Positions 31,901-38,690 of a stretch of 64,000 bases of DNA are shown here, one piece after another. The number at the start of each line of letters is the position of its first letter. The first letter of the stretch is position 1. The translations under genes were made by a program, and so were the position numbers. The DNA comes from Kribbella italica (lineage in GTDB: Bacteria > Actinomycetota > Actinomycetes > Propionibacteriales > Kribbellaceae). Under the pieces are notes generated by a model, which was given only the letters and a program-made list of their open reading frames with translations, made no database searches and was not told the DNA's origin. The stretch covers positions 124,001 to 188,000 of the forward strand of contig NZ_JACHMY010000001.1 of assembly GCF_014205135.1 (NCBI RefSeq). Direction: 5' to 3'.

Positions 31901-32139
31901 GTCGGGCGATCTACTCGATGAAGCCTGCCGCGCGGACCGAGTACCTGAAGTCCAGGGTCGGGGAGTGGGTGGTCGTGATCTATGGGCGCCACTACCGACG
32001 AGATGCGCACTGCAAGATCCTCGGCGTTGCGCCCTCGCTGACCAACTCGTTCGCCGATCAGCTCGTGGTGCAGAGCCACTACGGCGGCGACATGTTCGTC
32101 CTCTCGTCGGCAGAGCTGATCCGATTCGAGGAGAGCTGA
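31897..32139 (+). CDS. Hypothetical early protein (80 aa)
   Basis: ATG at 31,897. Beta-rich small domain: GEWVVVIYGRHYRRDAHC, SFADQLVVQSHYGGDMFVL, ending SSAELIRFEES. Looks like a small SH3-like barrel; speculative. One base precedes the XRE gene. Confidence 0.55.
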   Translation: MSRAIYSMKPAARTEYLKSRVGEWVVVIYGRHYRRDAHCKILGVAPSLTNSFADQLVVQSHYGGDMFVLSSAELIRFEES

Positions 32140-32140
32140 C

Positions 32141-32458
32141 GTGATCGCCGCACCCGAGGCCGAGGCCACCTTCGCACTGCGGATGAGGCAGAGGCGCGAC
32201 GCGCTCGGCATCAGCCAGAAGGTCCTCGCGCGGAAGGTGTCGCTGGAGCGCGGCTGGACCGAGCAGGCGACCATCGCCCGCATCGAGACGGGCAAGCGGG
32301 GCGTCAGCCTGGCCGACGCCATCGCCTTGGCTCAAGCACTGAGCTGCGAGCTCGGCGACCTGCTTACTCCGGTGAAGTGTCAAGCATGCAAGGACAATCC
32401 GCCCGCTGGCTACTCGTGCCAGACGTGCGGGACATCGAGCGAGAGGAGCACAGCGTGA
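32141..32458 (+). CDS. XRE-family helix-turn-helix regulator with C-terminal zinc ribbon
   Basis: 105 aa, GTG at 32,141. HTH at residues ~8-70: MRQRRDALGISQKVLARKVS, then TIARIETGKRGVSLADAIALAQAL, standard Cro/C1-type. The last 30 residues carry two CxxC pairs (CQACKDNPPAGYSC, CQTCG), an unusual zinc-ribbon addition. Within the early operon it could be a Cro-like switch opposing the left-end repressor. The helix loop has extra residues (ERGWTEQ) compared with minimal XRE domains. Confidence 0.75.
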   Translation: MIAAPEAEATFALRMRQRRDALGISQKVLARKVSLERGWTEQATIARIETGKRGVSLADAIALAQALSCELGDLLTPVKCQACKDNPPAGYSCQTCGTSSERSTA

Positions 32459-32835
32459 CCACCTTCACCCTGAAGTACGACGAGGTACGCACCGCGATGT
32501 TGGAGCTGGCGGCCGAGCGCCCGGACTTCAACTACCACGAGAGCGACGACTTCAAGCAGGTTCAGCACTGCGTCTACGTGAACCCCAAGACGAAGGCTCC
32601 GAGCTGCCTGGTCGCCGCGGTCGTGGATCGAGTGCACGGACCCGAGGCGCTAGCACTCCTGGCCGACGCCGAAGACGTGCACCCGGATTCGTTCGGCGTT
32701 GGCGGTCAGGGCTGGCCGAGAGAGCTGGAGATTCCGGAGGGACGGACGGCCGGTCTCCTCTCTGTCGGTCAGGACCTGCAAGACCAGGGATACACGTGGG
32801 GCTACGCAGTGGCCGAGGCCACTCGCGACTACTGA
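32455..32835 (+). CDS. Hypothetical early protein (126 aa)
   Basis: GTG at 32,455 in the GTGA overlap. Contains YDEVRTAMLELAAERPDFNY, CVYVNPKTKAPSCLVAAVV and a C-terminal helix LLSVGQDLQDQGYTWGYAV. Similar small proteins occur in actinophage early operons; function unknown. Minihelix 5 follows 7 nt after the stop. Confidence 0.65.
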   Translation: MTTFTLKYDEVRTAMLELAAERPDFNYHESDDFKQVQHCVYVNPKTKAPSCLVAAVVDRVHGPEALALLADAEDVHPDSFGVGGQGWPRELEIPEGRTAGLLSVGQDLQDQGYTWGYAVAEATRDY

Positions 32836-32842
32836 TCCACCA

Positions 32843-32881
32843 GCCTGAATGGTTGCACCTCGGTTCGATTCCGGGGCAGGC
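32843..32881 (+). ncRNA. tRNA-like minihelix element 5
   Basis: Outer stem GCCTG/CAGGC, 10-nt linker beginning AATGG, T arm CCTCGG-TTCGATT-CCGGGG (6 bp including T-G). Preceded by the same CCACCA sequence context as element 4 (TTCACCA). 3' strand 11 nt. Confidence 0.65.
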
Positions 32882-32919
32882 GCTCAAGCACGACCACCAC
32901 CAGACATGGGAGACCGAGC

Positions 32920-33093
32920 ATGGCCAGCTATCGAGTGACGATCACTGAGGTTGCGGAGTACGCGGTGCACGTGGAGGCCAACTCCGAGGACGCGGCGATC
33001 TGGGCTGCCGAGGAGGAGTTCCTGAACAACGGCGCCCACTCGTACCCCGTCGTCGTTGAGGACCGCACCGTCGAGGCCGAGGAGATCCCGTGA
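32920..33093 (+). CDS. Small early protein, DUF-like strand-helix fold (57 aa)
   Basis: ATG at 32,920. ASYRVTITEVAEYAVHVEANS then EDAAIWAAEEEFLNNG: a beta-beta-alpha pattern also seen in the gene at 41,027. Coupled to the next gene by GTGA. Likely a small paralogous family within this element. Confidence 0.55.
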   Translation: MASYRVTITEVAEYAVHVEANSEDAAIWAAEEEFLNNGAHSYPVVVEDRTVEAEEIP

Positions 33094-33452
33094 ACCTGTA
33101 CCTGAAAGCCCTTGCGCAGCAGCTCGACGGCCCGCCCGCCGAGGACTACGCCTGGATCGTGGACATCGACCACCTCGCAGACGAGGGGGAGACCGGCGAC
33201 GCCGGCACGATGGGACCGAGCCAGGCGCCGGCCGAGCTGCTAGCCAAGCTGGAAGCTGGTTTCGGGGACGCCATCTGGAAGGTGTACGACGACGACGGCG
33301 AGCTGTACTACACCGGCCGCCTGGTGTGCATCCTCGAAGAGGACGGGCTTCCGTCGAACGAGGCCATGGCTGGCCCGCTGGACGACTGGGGCGTGGGCGC
33401 CGGAGCTACCGAGGTGCGATACCCCGGCAAGCCGCACTGGAACTGCCCGTGA
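33090..33452 (+). CDS. Hypothetical acidic early protein (120 aa)
   Basis: GTG at 33,090. Acidic: LDGPPAEDYAWIVDIDHLADE, FGDAIWKVYDDDGELYYTG. Ends YPGKPHWNCP. GTGA coupling on both sides. Not recognised. Confidence 0.6.
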   Translation: MNLYLKALAQQLDGPPAEDYAWIVDIDHLADEGETGDAGTMGPSQAPAELLAKLEAGFGDAIWKVYDDDGELYYTGRLVCILEEDGLPSNEAMAGPLDDWGVGAGATEVRYPGKPHWNCP

Positions 33453-33799
33453 GCCGGGAGAATCCTCGCTCGCCAGAGTGGGCGAAGTTCTACGAGAACC
33501 ACCCCAACGTCATCGCCAGTTGGGGTGAAGCGAACGACAGGGCGAACAACTGCCCGTGCGTCCCCTGCGGTGTGGTCGTCGAGGAACCCGCGGCCGTCCG
33601 CGCCGACGCTGGATGGGTGGACGACGACGAGGACCTGATGGCGTACGCCAGCCCTGACTCGGCAAGCGGTGCGGTGTTCGTCGCCGTCGAGGCGGCCGAC
33701 CACCTGATCGCCTACCTGACGCCGGGCGCTGCCGAGCGGCACGCCCGAGACATCCTGGCCGCCGCCGCCCTGGCCCGGTCCATGAACGAGGAGGACTGA
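33449..33799 (+). CDS. Hypothetical early protein with Cys pair (116 aa)
   Basis: GTG at 33,449. EWAKFYENHPNVIASWGEAN is followed by a Cys cluster NNCPCVPCGVV, possible metal site. The C-terminal helix ERHARDILAAAALARSM. Not recognised. Confidence 0.6.
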   Translation: MSRENPRSPEWAKFYENHPNVIASWGEANDRANNCPCVPCGVVVEEPAAVRADAGWVDDDEDLMAYASPDSASGAVFVAVEAADHLIAYLTPGAAERHARDILAAAALARSMNEED

Positions 33800-33800
33800 C

Positions 33801-34091
33801 GTGCACATCGACAACGAGGGCGAAGCCCTGACCACGCAGCACATCGTGCTCGATGGCCCCGACGACCAGCTCTACGTGACCTACCAGGGGGTGACGCTCT
33901 CGATCAGTCTCGGCGAGATGGATCCCGAGCTGGTGTTCCACCCTCGCCCCATCGAGCTGGACATCATGACCGAGGACGACCTGGTCCTGACGCGCCACAG
34001 CCCGCGCTCCGAGCCTGGCGACGGCGTGCGCATCCACCTGGACGGGATCGAGTACGCCCAGCTCGATCGCGCCTACCTCAAGGACAACTGA
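33801..34091 (+). CDS. Hypothetical beta-rich early protein (96 aa)
   Basis: GTG at 33,801, one base after the previous stop. Strands HIVLDGPDDQLYVTYQGVTLS and GVRIHLDGIEYAQLDRAYL; acidic. Function unknown. Confidence 0.6.
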   Translation: MHIDNEGEALTTQHIVLDGPDDQLYVTYQGVTLSISLGEMDPELVFHPRPIELDIMTEDDLVLTRHSPRSEPGDGVRIHLDGIEYAQLDRAYLKDN

Positions 34092-34108
34092 AGAGAGGGC
34101 ACCCGCAC

Positions 34109-34387
34109 TTGGACACGATTCAGCAGGACTTCGAGCAGTTCCATCGAGAGAACCCGCAGGTCTTGCTCAAGCTGGAGGCCATGGCTCGGAACTGGTTCGA
34201 GCAGGGGCACTCCAGCGTCAGCATCGGGATGCTCTGGGAGACCATGCGCTGGCTGACCGGCATCGAGACGACGGGCGACATCTACCGCCTGAACAACAAC
34301 TACCGCAGCCGGTACGTCCGGCTGCTCATCGAGCGCAACCCGAGCTGGGAGACAGCCTTCCGGGTGCGAGAACTGAGGGCAGCGTGA
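34109..34387 (+). CDS. Hypothetical early protein (92 aa), TTG start
   Basis: TTG at 34,109 behind AGAGAGGGC, the only plausible start in frame. Helical: DFEQFHRENPQVLLKLEAMA, SIGMLWETMRWLTGIETTG, NNNYRSRYVRLLIERNPSW. A similar pattern recurs in many phages and I recall it as a widespread small conserved protein of unknown role. GTGA overlap with the next gene. Confidence 0.6.
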   Translation: MDTIQQDFEQFHRENPQVLLKLEAMARNWFEQGHSSVSIGMLWETMRWLTGIETTGDIYRLNNNYRSRYVRLLIERNPSWETAFRVRELRAA

Positions 34388-35046
34388 CCGAGACGATGGT
34401 GATCTCCGAGACCGGAGGGAAGAAGGCGCGGAAGCCGCAGCAGATCCACCGCCTCGACCCCCTGGCGTTGGCGTACGTGGCCGAGGTTGCGTCGTGGGGT
34501 GGTGCGAAGTACGACCTCGACGAGGACGGCGACCACTACAACTACCTCAACGGCTTCCCCTGGTCCGACACCTACGACGCCGGCCAGCGGCACCAGATGC
34601 TGCACTGGTCGGGCGAGGATCGGGACCCGGAGTCCGACCTCTTCCACATGGGCCACGCGGCCTGGCATGCGCTGTGCCAGCTCGGCTTCATGATCCGGGG
34701 GATCGGCACCGACGACCGGCCGAAGAAGTACCAGCGCGAGCCGAACGAATGGGACCAACTCGCCGAGCAGGCCGAGGCTCTGCGAGAGCAGGCGATCAGG
34801 ACCCAGACGCCGGTGGTGATCGCTTGCCGGCCGAACGACGAGCCGAAGACCGAGCTGCTCGACTGCGACGAGGAGCGGTGGCACCGAGCCCGCACCGGAG
34901 ACTCCTGGTACTGCACCGCCGCGACGGGGTGCGACGAGGCGACCGCCACCGCCCGAGCCGAGCGCAACTTGGTCGAGGCGAACCGCGAGGTCACGACACT
35001 GGCCGACATCCGCCGCAAGTACAGCCCGCTCACCTTCGTGGGCTGA
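34384..35046 (+). CDS. dATP/dGTP diphosphohydrolase-like protein (N-terminal domain family)
   Basis: 220 aa, GTG at 34,384. Residues ~25-115 carry a MazG-like helical core: EVASWGGAKYDLDEDGDHYNY, QRHQMLHWSGEDRDPESDLFHMGHAAWHAL, with the E-x3-D metal pattern and a conserved histidine. This is the architecture of the phage dNTP diphosphohydrolase N-terminal family. It may trim dNTPs to reshape the nucleotide pool. The C-terminal half (from ~130) is unknown. No PurZ homologue is visible in the window. Confidence 0.65.
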   Translation: MTETMVISETGGKKARKPQQIHRLDPLALAYVAEVASWGGAKYDLDEDGDHYNYLNGFPWSDTYDAGQRHQMLHWSGEDRDPESDLFHMGHAAWHALCQLGFMIRGIGTDDRPKKYQREPNEWDQLAEQAEALREQAIRTQTPVVIACRPNDEPKTELLDCDEERWHRARTGDSWYCTAATGCDEATATARAERNLVEANREVTTLADIRRKYSPLTFVG

Positions 35047-35054
35047 TACCTCAC

Positions 35055-35084
35055 TTGCACACCGTCGAAGCGGTGTGTTAGTGT
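35055..35084 (+). promoter_or_regulatory. Internal early promoter overlapped by operator
   Basis: -35 TTGCAC (35,055-35,060), 18-bp spacer, -10 TAGTGT (35,079-35,084), with a perfect GTGTGTTAGTG (35,073-35,083) across the -10. Same geometry as the promoter at 1,445-1,474. Drives the second half of the early genes. Confidence 0.65.
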
Positions 35085-35121
35085 TGCACAAACACACCAC
35101 GACAGCGAGGAGAGACGCACA

Positions 35122-35970
35122 GTGACCAACGAGAACACCACCATCACAGTCGAGGACTTGGCCGGGCTCGAAGCCCTGCCGACCGGCACTGAGTTCCGCG
35201 GCATCGGCCGGTTCTTCAGCCTGGCGCGCACCAGCCATGGCGTGGGCCTGGCGAACTCCAGCACGGAGTACACCACCAATCACATCGCCAACACCTACCT
35301 GCCGGCCGAGATCACCAACCCCGAGACGCTGGGGTCGTTCGCCGGAGTCGGCGACCGGGTGCGCATCGTCCGTGAGTACGAGGTCGAGGGCCGCGGCGAG
35401 TTCGACGGCGAGCTCGGCGAGGTGGCGGAGGTCCACCCCGGCCAGACCTGGTCCTACTCCGTGAAGACGGACACCGGCCCGCTTATCGGCGCCATGGTGG
35501 TCGAGCTGACCGACACGCCGAAGCCCACCGAGCCGGTGGTCGCGACCGCAGTGAAGGTCGGCGACCGCGTCCGCATCGTTCGTGAGTTCGAGGAGGGGAC
35601 GAGCAGGTACGACGGACGGCCCGGCACGCTGACCCGCATCGACCCCGACAGCCAGGCGTTCCCGTACTCGGTGACGCTGGACGACGGCGACTACGACATC
35701 TTCTTCCAGGTGGAGCCGCTGATCGAGCCGGGCGCCGAGCCCACGCTGGAGTACCCGCTGGTGAACGACGCCGCCGGCCTGAACGCCCTACCGGGCGGCT
35801 CGATCGTGGTCCCGCTGGCCGAGGGCTACTCGCCGCGGATGTTCTACGGCGCCGGCTTCTCGGACGACCAGGCGGGGTGGCGCTGCTTCGCCGACAACAG
35901 CTTCGACCTGACCGACCAGACGCTGGAGCTGGCGCTCGACGAAGGGGTGCTCGTGGTCTACCAGCCCTGA
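35122..35970 (+). CDS. Hypothetical protein with tandem KOW/SH3-like repeats
   Basis: 282 aa, GTG at 35,122 behind GCGAGGAGAG. Two internal repeats: VGDRVRIVREYEVEGRGEFDG (~75) and VGDRVRIVREFEEGTSRYDG (~150), each followed by GxxGxxxxxP and strands, typical of KOW/SH3-like barrels. N- and C-terminal flanks also share a pattern (LAGLEALPTGT and AAGLNALPGGS). Strongly acidic. First gene behind its own operator-bearing promoter. May bind nucleic acid or act as a mimic; not recognised. Confidence 0.6.
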   Translation: MTNENTTITVEDLAGLEALPTGTEFRGIGRFFSLARTSHGVGLANSSTEYTTNHIANTYLPAEITNPETLGSFAGVGDRVRIVREYEVEGRGEFDGELGEVAEVHPGQTWSYSVKTDTGPLIGAMVVELTDTPKPTEPVVATAVKVGDRVRIVREFEEGTSRYDGRPGTLTRIDPDSQAFPYSVTLDDGDYDIFFQVEPLIEPGAEPTLEYPLVNDAAGLNALPGGSIVVPLAEGYSPRMFYGAGFSDDQAGWRCFADNSFDLTDQTLELALDEGVLVVYQP

Positions 35971-35984
35971 TTCGTCAGGTCACG

Positions 35985-35995
35985 GTGTGTTACTT
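35985..35995 (+). promoter_or_regulatory. Operator-like motif, two-mismatch copy
   Basis: GTGTGTTACTT, 14 bp after a stop codon and directly before the hairpin at 36,002. Orientation follows transcription. Confidence 0.35.
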
Positions 35996-36001
35996 GCGAT
36001 T

Positions 36002-36027
36002 GGGGCGAGACATCAGGGTCTCGCCCC
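36002..36027 (+). terminator. Perfect 10-bp hairpin with short loop
   Basis: GGGGCGAGAC/GTCTCGCCCC with a 6-nt loop, followed by GCC, not a T run. It separates the repeat protein from the next gene and may attenuate or stabilise the transcript. Confidence 0.5.
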
Positions 36028-36052
36028 GCCTGACGAGAGGAGATCTACCCCC

Positions 36053-36427
36053 ATGGACTTCAAGTACTTCGAGCTGAGCTTCACCTTCCCCGCCGAGCTC
36101 GCCGCCAGCATCTTGGCCGCCGACAAGGCCGACCAGTACGACGAGCTGGTCACGCTGTTCTCTGACGAGGGTGGCATCGTCGCCGCGGTCACGGTCGCCT
36201 CCTCGGAGAAGCTGTCCTTCGGTGAGTTCCTGGACGACGCCATCGACATGGCGACCGACACATTCGTCACGCACACCGCGGAGGAGGTCGACATCCCGCT
36301 GCCGTGGAGCGTGAAGCTGGTCGACCGCGAGCTGATGAGCGAGTACTTCCAGCAGGTCGCGACCGCCCCGGTCTTGCCGGCCTGCGGCCCGATCGAAGAC
36401 GACGGACTGGAAGGTGCCGGCGTCTAG
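36053..36427 (+). CDS. Hypothetical early protein (124 aa)
   Basis: ATG at 36,053 behind GAGAGGAGATC. Acidic and helical: ELAASILAADKADQYDELVTLFS, FGEFLDDAIDMATDTFVTH. Ends with a flexible tail. Function unknown. Confidence 0.6.
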   Translation: MDFKYFELSFTFPAELAASILAADKADQYDELVTLFSDEGGIVAAVTVASSEKLSFGEFLDDAIDMATDTFVTHTAEEVDIPLPWSVKLVDRELMSEYFQQVATAPVLPACGPIEDDGLEGAGV

Positions 36428-36429
36428 CT

Positions 36430-36942
36430 GTGGCGATCACATGGAAGGACATCCCCGGATACGAAGGCCACTACCAGGCCAGCTCGGACGGGCGGGTGAG
36501 AAGCCTGGATCGCACGGTCTCGATGGGGCGCGGCGGCCACACCAAGAAGATACGCGGATGCATCCTGCGCCCAACGGTAGAGCGGGATCGATGGGGTCAC
36601 CTGAAGGTCGGTTTGCGCAGGGATGGCAAGACCGTCACTCGCCGGGTGCACAGCCTCGTGATGTTGGCGTTCGTCGGTGAGCGGGAGGACCCGAGCCTGG
36701 TGACCTGCCACGGAGATGGGAATCCGGCCAATAACCATCTCTGCAATCTCCGGTACGACACCCAGTCGAACAACAGTCTGGATGCGGTCAGGCACGGCAC
36801 GCACCCCACCGGATCGAAGACCCACTGCCCGAAGAACCACGAGTACACCGCGGAGAACACCCTCGTGCGCCCCAGGGGTGAAGGGCGATTCTCTCGAACG
36901 TGCCTGACGTGCAAGCGCGCAGCTGGACGGAAGGGGCCGTAG
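36430..36942 (+). CDS. HNH homing-type endonuclease with NUMOD4 motif
   Basis: 170 aa, GTG at 36,430. NUMOD4 at the start (WKDIPGYEGHYQASSDGRVRS), then HNH: RRVHSLVMLAFVGE, CHGDGNPANNHLCNLRYDT, and a C-terminal zinc-like CPKNHEYTAENT with CLTCKRAAG. Free-standing HNH endonucleases like this spread themselves between phages. The next gene begins with nearly the same bases (GTGGCRATCAC), suggesting insertion at its start codon. Confidence 0.85.
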   Translation: MAITWKDIPGYEGHYQASSDGRVRSLDRTVSMGRGGHTKKIRGCILRPTVERDRWGHLKVGLRRDGKTVTRRVHSLVMLAFVGEREDPSLVTCHGDGNPANNHLCNLRYDTQSNNSLDAVRHGTHPTGSKTHCPKNHEYTAENTLVRPRGEGRFSRTCLTCKRAAGRKGP

Positions 36943-37430
36943 TGGCAATCACTTTCACCAAGAAACATGTCGCCACGATGGCCGAGGTGCTCGACCGGGA
37001 TCACGAAGACCTGGACGCCGCGGCTGTCGCGGCGCTGAGCGCGGCCTTGGAGATCATCGAAAAAAGGGCGAAGTTCACCGTGGTGGGCCAGCTCCGCTTC
37101 CCTGCCGGACACCTGACGCCGGACGAGGCGCGGGCCAACCAGGTGGCGCTCGGCTGGTACGCCACCGAGGGGCAGGCCGATGCCGCCGCCCTCTCGCTGG
37201 TCTACTCCACGGCCACGCACGAGACGTTCCAGACGTGGACGTTGCCGATCTTCAACGGCACGCCGGCTGCGTACTACACCACTCGGAAGCAGGCGCGAGA
37301 GGCGGCCGAGAACTCGCTGAAGTCCGGCCCCGAGGCCGAGCTCCAGCGCCGGGTGCAGTGGTTCAAGGACAACCCCGAGGCCGAGACGCCCGACTGGGGA
37401 CCGATCTGGAAGACGGAGGTGAGTGTGTGA
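36942..37430 (+). CDS. Hypothetical early protein (162 aa)
   Basis: GTG at 36,942 overlapping the HNH stop (TAGTG). N-terminal helix TKKHVATMAEVLDRDHEDLDA, then a mixed domain LRFPAGHLTPDEARANQVALGWY and TWTLPIFNGTPAAYYTTRKQA. Not recognised. Probably the gene disrupted or flanked by the homing endonuclease. Confidence 0.6.
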   Translation: MAITFTKKHVATMAEVLDRDHEDLDAAAVAALSAALEIIEKRAKFTVVGQLRFPAGHLTPDEARANQVALGWYATEGQADAAALSLVYSTATHETFQTWTLPIFNGTPAAYYTTRKQAREAAENSLKSGPEAELQRRVQWFKDNPEAETPDWGPIWKTEVSV

Positions 37431-37711
37431 AGACCGTGGCGCACAGCATGTGCCCGTGTGGCAAGCGATCGTTCGCAAGTGAGCGGTTGGCCGAGAAGGC
37501 TCTCGGCAAGGCGAAGGCGAGCCACCGAGCTCGGATGGAGGTGGTCGGCTCGCGACGCATCGGCAAGCAGGAGAACCGCTTCTACCTGTGCCAGGCCGGC
37601 GACGCCTACCACCTCACATCGGAGAGCCGGCGCGACTACCAGATGCGCACCATCCCCGCCCCGACCCTGACCTGGGAGCAGTTCCAGGCGAGCGAGAGGA
37701 GAGCCGCGTGA
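37427..37711 (+). CDS. Small zinc-finger-like early protein (94 aa)
   Basis: GTG at 37,427. CPCGKRSFASERLAEKALGKA is followed by a basic region SHRARMEVVGSRRIG and YLCQAGDAYHLTS: Cys/Cys and Cys/His spacing like a C2CH finger (this motif recurs widely in actinophage proteins). Probably DNA- or RNA-binding. Confidence 0.65.
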   Translation: MKTVAHSMCPCGKRSFASERLAEKALGKAKASHRARMEVVGSRRIGKQENRFYLCQAGDAYHLTSESRRDYQMRTIPAPTLTWEQFQASERRAA

Positions 37712-38259
37712 TTCCCACCGAAGCGAGAGACATCAACCGCCGGGGCATCCTCATCAAGGATGCACTGAGCGGACGAAGCGATCGCCGCATCCTGAAGGGA
37801 ACCCTCGTTCGAGTCCTCGACATCAAGGCCGGCCCCTTCCACGGGCAGGCTGGACCGGGGAGCGACAAGGTCCTAGTCGAGCCTGCGGACACGGACGACT
37901 ACGCGCTGTGGACCGCGGCGCGCAATGTGGAGCTGCTCGACGATGGCGTGCGCTACGGCCACACCCACGGCGTGGTCTTGCCGCCGGCCATGTCGATACA
38001 GACCCACGCCAAGTGGTTCTCGCCCGTCGAGAGCGGTGGCGAGGTCGTCCATCGGGGCATCACACACAACGGGCGGTTCCAGGGTCAGTCGGCGCAGTCC
38101 TACATCGACACGCTCGCCAGCAACGGACCGTTCGTGACTCTCGACTTCAACCGCGAGGTCCACCGCAACGACTTCCACGACATGCAACTCCGGGATGCAG
38201 TGATGCTCAGGGATCTGTTGGACGTGGCCATCCGAGACGCGCAGGAGGTACAGCAGTGA
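37708..38259 (+). CDS. Hypothetical early protein (183 aa)
   Basis: GTG at 37,708. N-terminal region LKGTLVRVLDIKAGPFHGQAG could be an SH3-like barrel; the C-terminal part THAKWFSPVESGGEVV and FVTLDFNREVHRNDFHDM with helix MLRDLLDVAIRDA. Not recognised. Confidence 0.6.
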   Translation: MIPTEARDINRRGILIKDALSGRSDRRILKGTLVRVLDIKAGPFHGQAGPGSDKVLVEPADTDDYALWTAARNVELLDDGVRYGHTHGVVLPPAMSIQTHAKWFSPVESGGEVVHRGITHNGRFQGQSAQSYIDTLASNGPFVTLDFNREVHRNDFHDMQLRDAVMLRDLLDVAIRDAQEVQQ

Positions 38260-38690
38260 GGATTCTCAGCCCCATCCAATCGACGACCATCATGATCCTC
38301 GGTGACAACCCCGTGCGGTTGACGTTCCCGGACGGGGGCACCATCGACCTCGCCGTGGGGCAGGAGATCGAGGTGGAGGTCGTCGAGGCAAAGCCGCGGG
38401 GCACCACGAACTGCGGCGGTGAGCGCAAGCTCACGCCGAAGGCCGAGCCAACCACCGGCTGGGAGTGGGTGCGAGACTCGATGCGCCGCGGTGATGAGGC
38501 TGCGGTCGAGCGTCAGCGTGCCGAAGAGGCCCGACTGCGGCGCCGGCCGAGCAGGTTCGTCGACGGCGAGGGTGACACCTGGGTTCGGGACGCCGGCGGC
38601 ACCTACGCCACCACTTGGGCCGGTGACTCCGGCTACTGGTCGGGGTGGACCTACGAGCACGTCGTCGACGCCTTCGGAGTGGGCTGGTGA
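38256..38690 (+). CDS. Hypothetical early protein (144 aa)
   Basis: GTG at 38,256. Strand-rich N-terminus (MILGDNPVRLTFPDGGTIDL), a charged middle rich in Arg/Glu (RRGDEAAVERQRAEEARLRR), and a Trp-rich end (GDTWVRDAGGTYATTWAG). Not recognised. Confidence 0.55.
   Translation: MRILSPIQSTTIMILGDNPVRLTFPDGGTIDLAVGQEIEVEVVEAKPRGTTNCGGERKLTPKAEPTTGWEWVRDSMRRGDEAAVERQRAEEARLRRRPSRFVDGEGDTWVRDAGGTYATTWAGDSGYWSGWTYEHVVDAFGVGW

Noticed and set aside
28059-32881. CRISPR-like array from the repeated T-arm sequence
   Set aside because: Copies are 0.8-1.9 kb apart with genes between them and vary in both arms; no regular spacers and no cas genes.
28059-32881. Five full phage tRNA genes
   Set aside because: No D or anticodon arm fits in the 10-12-nt linkers and no CCA; they cannot decode codons as standard tRNAs.
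36430-36942. HNH gene as a DNA-packaging nuclease
   Set aside because: It has a NUMOD4 motif and lies among early genes; the packaging-associated HNH is at 24,979-25,302.
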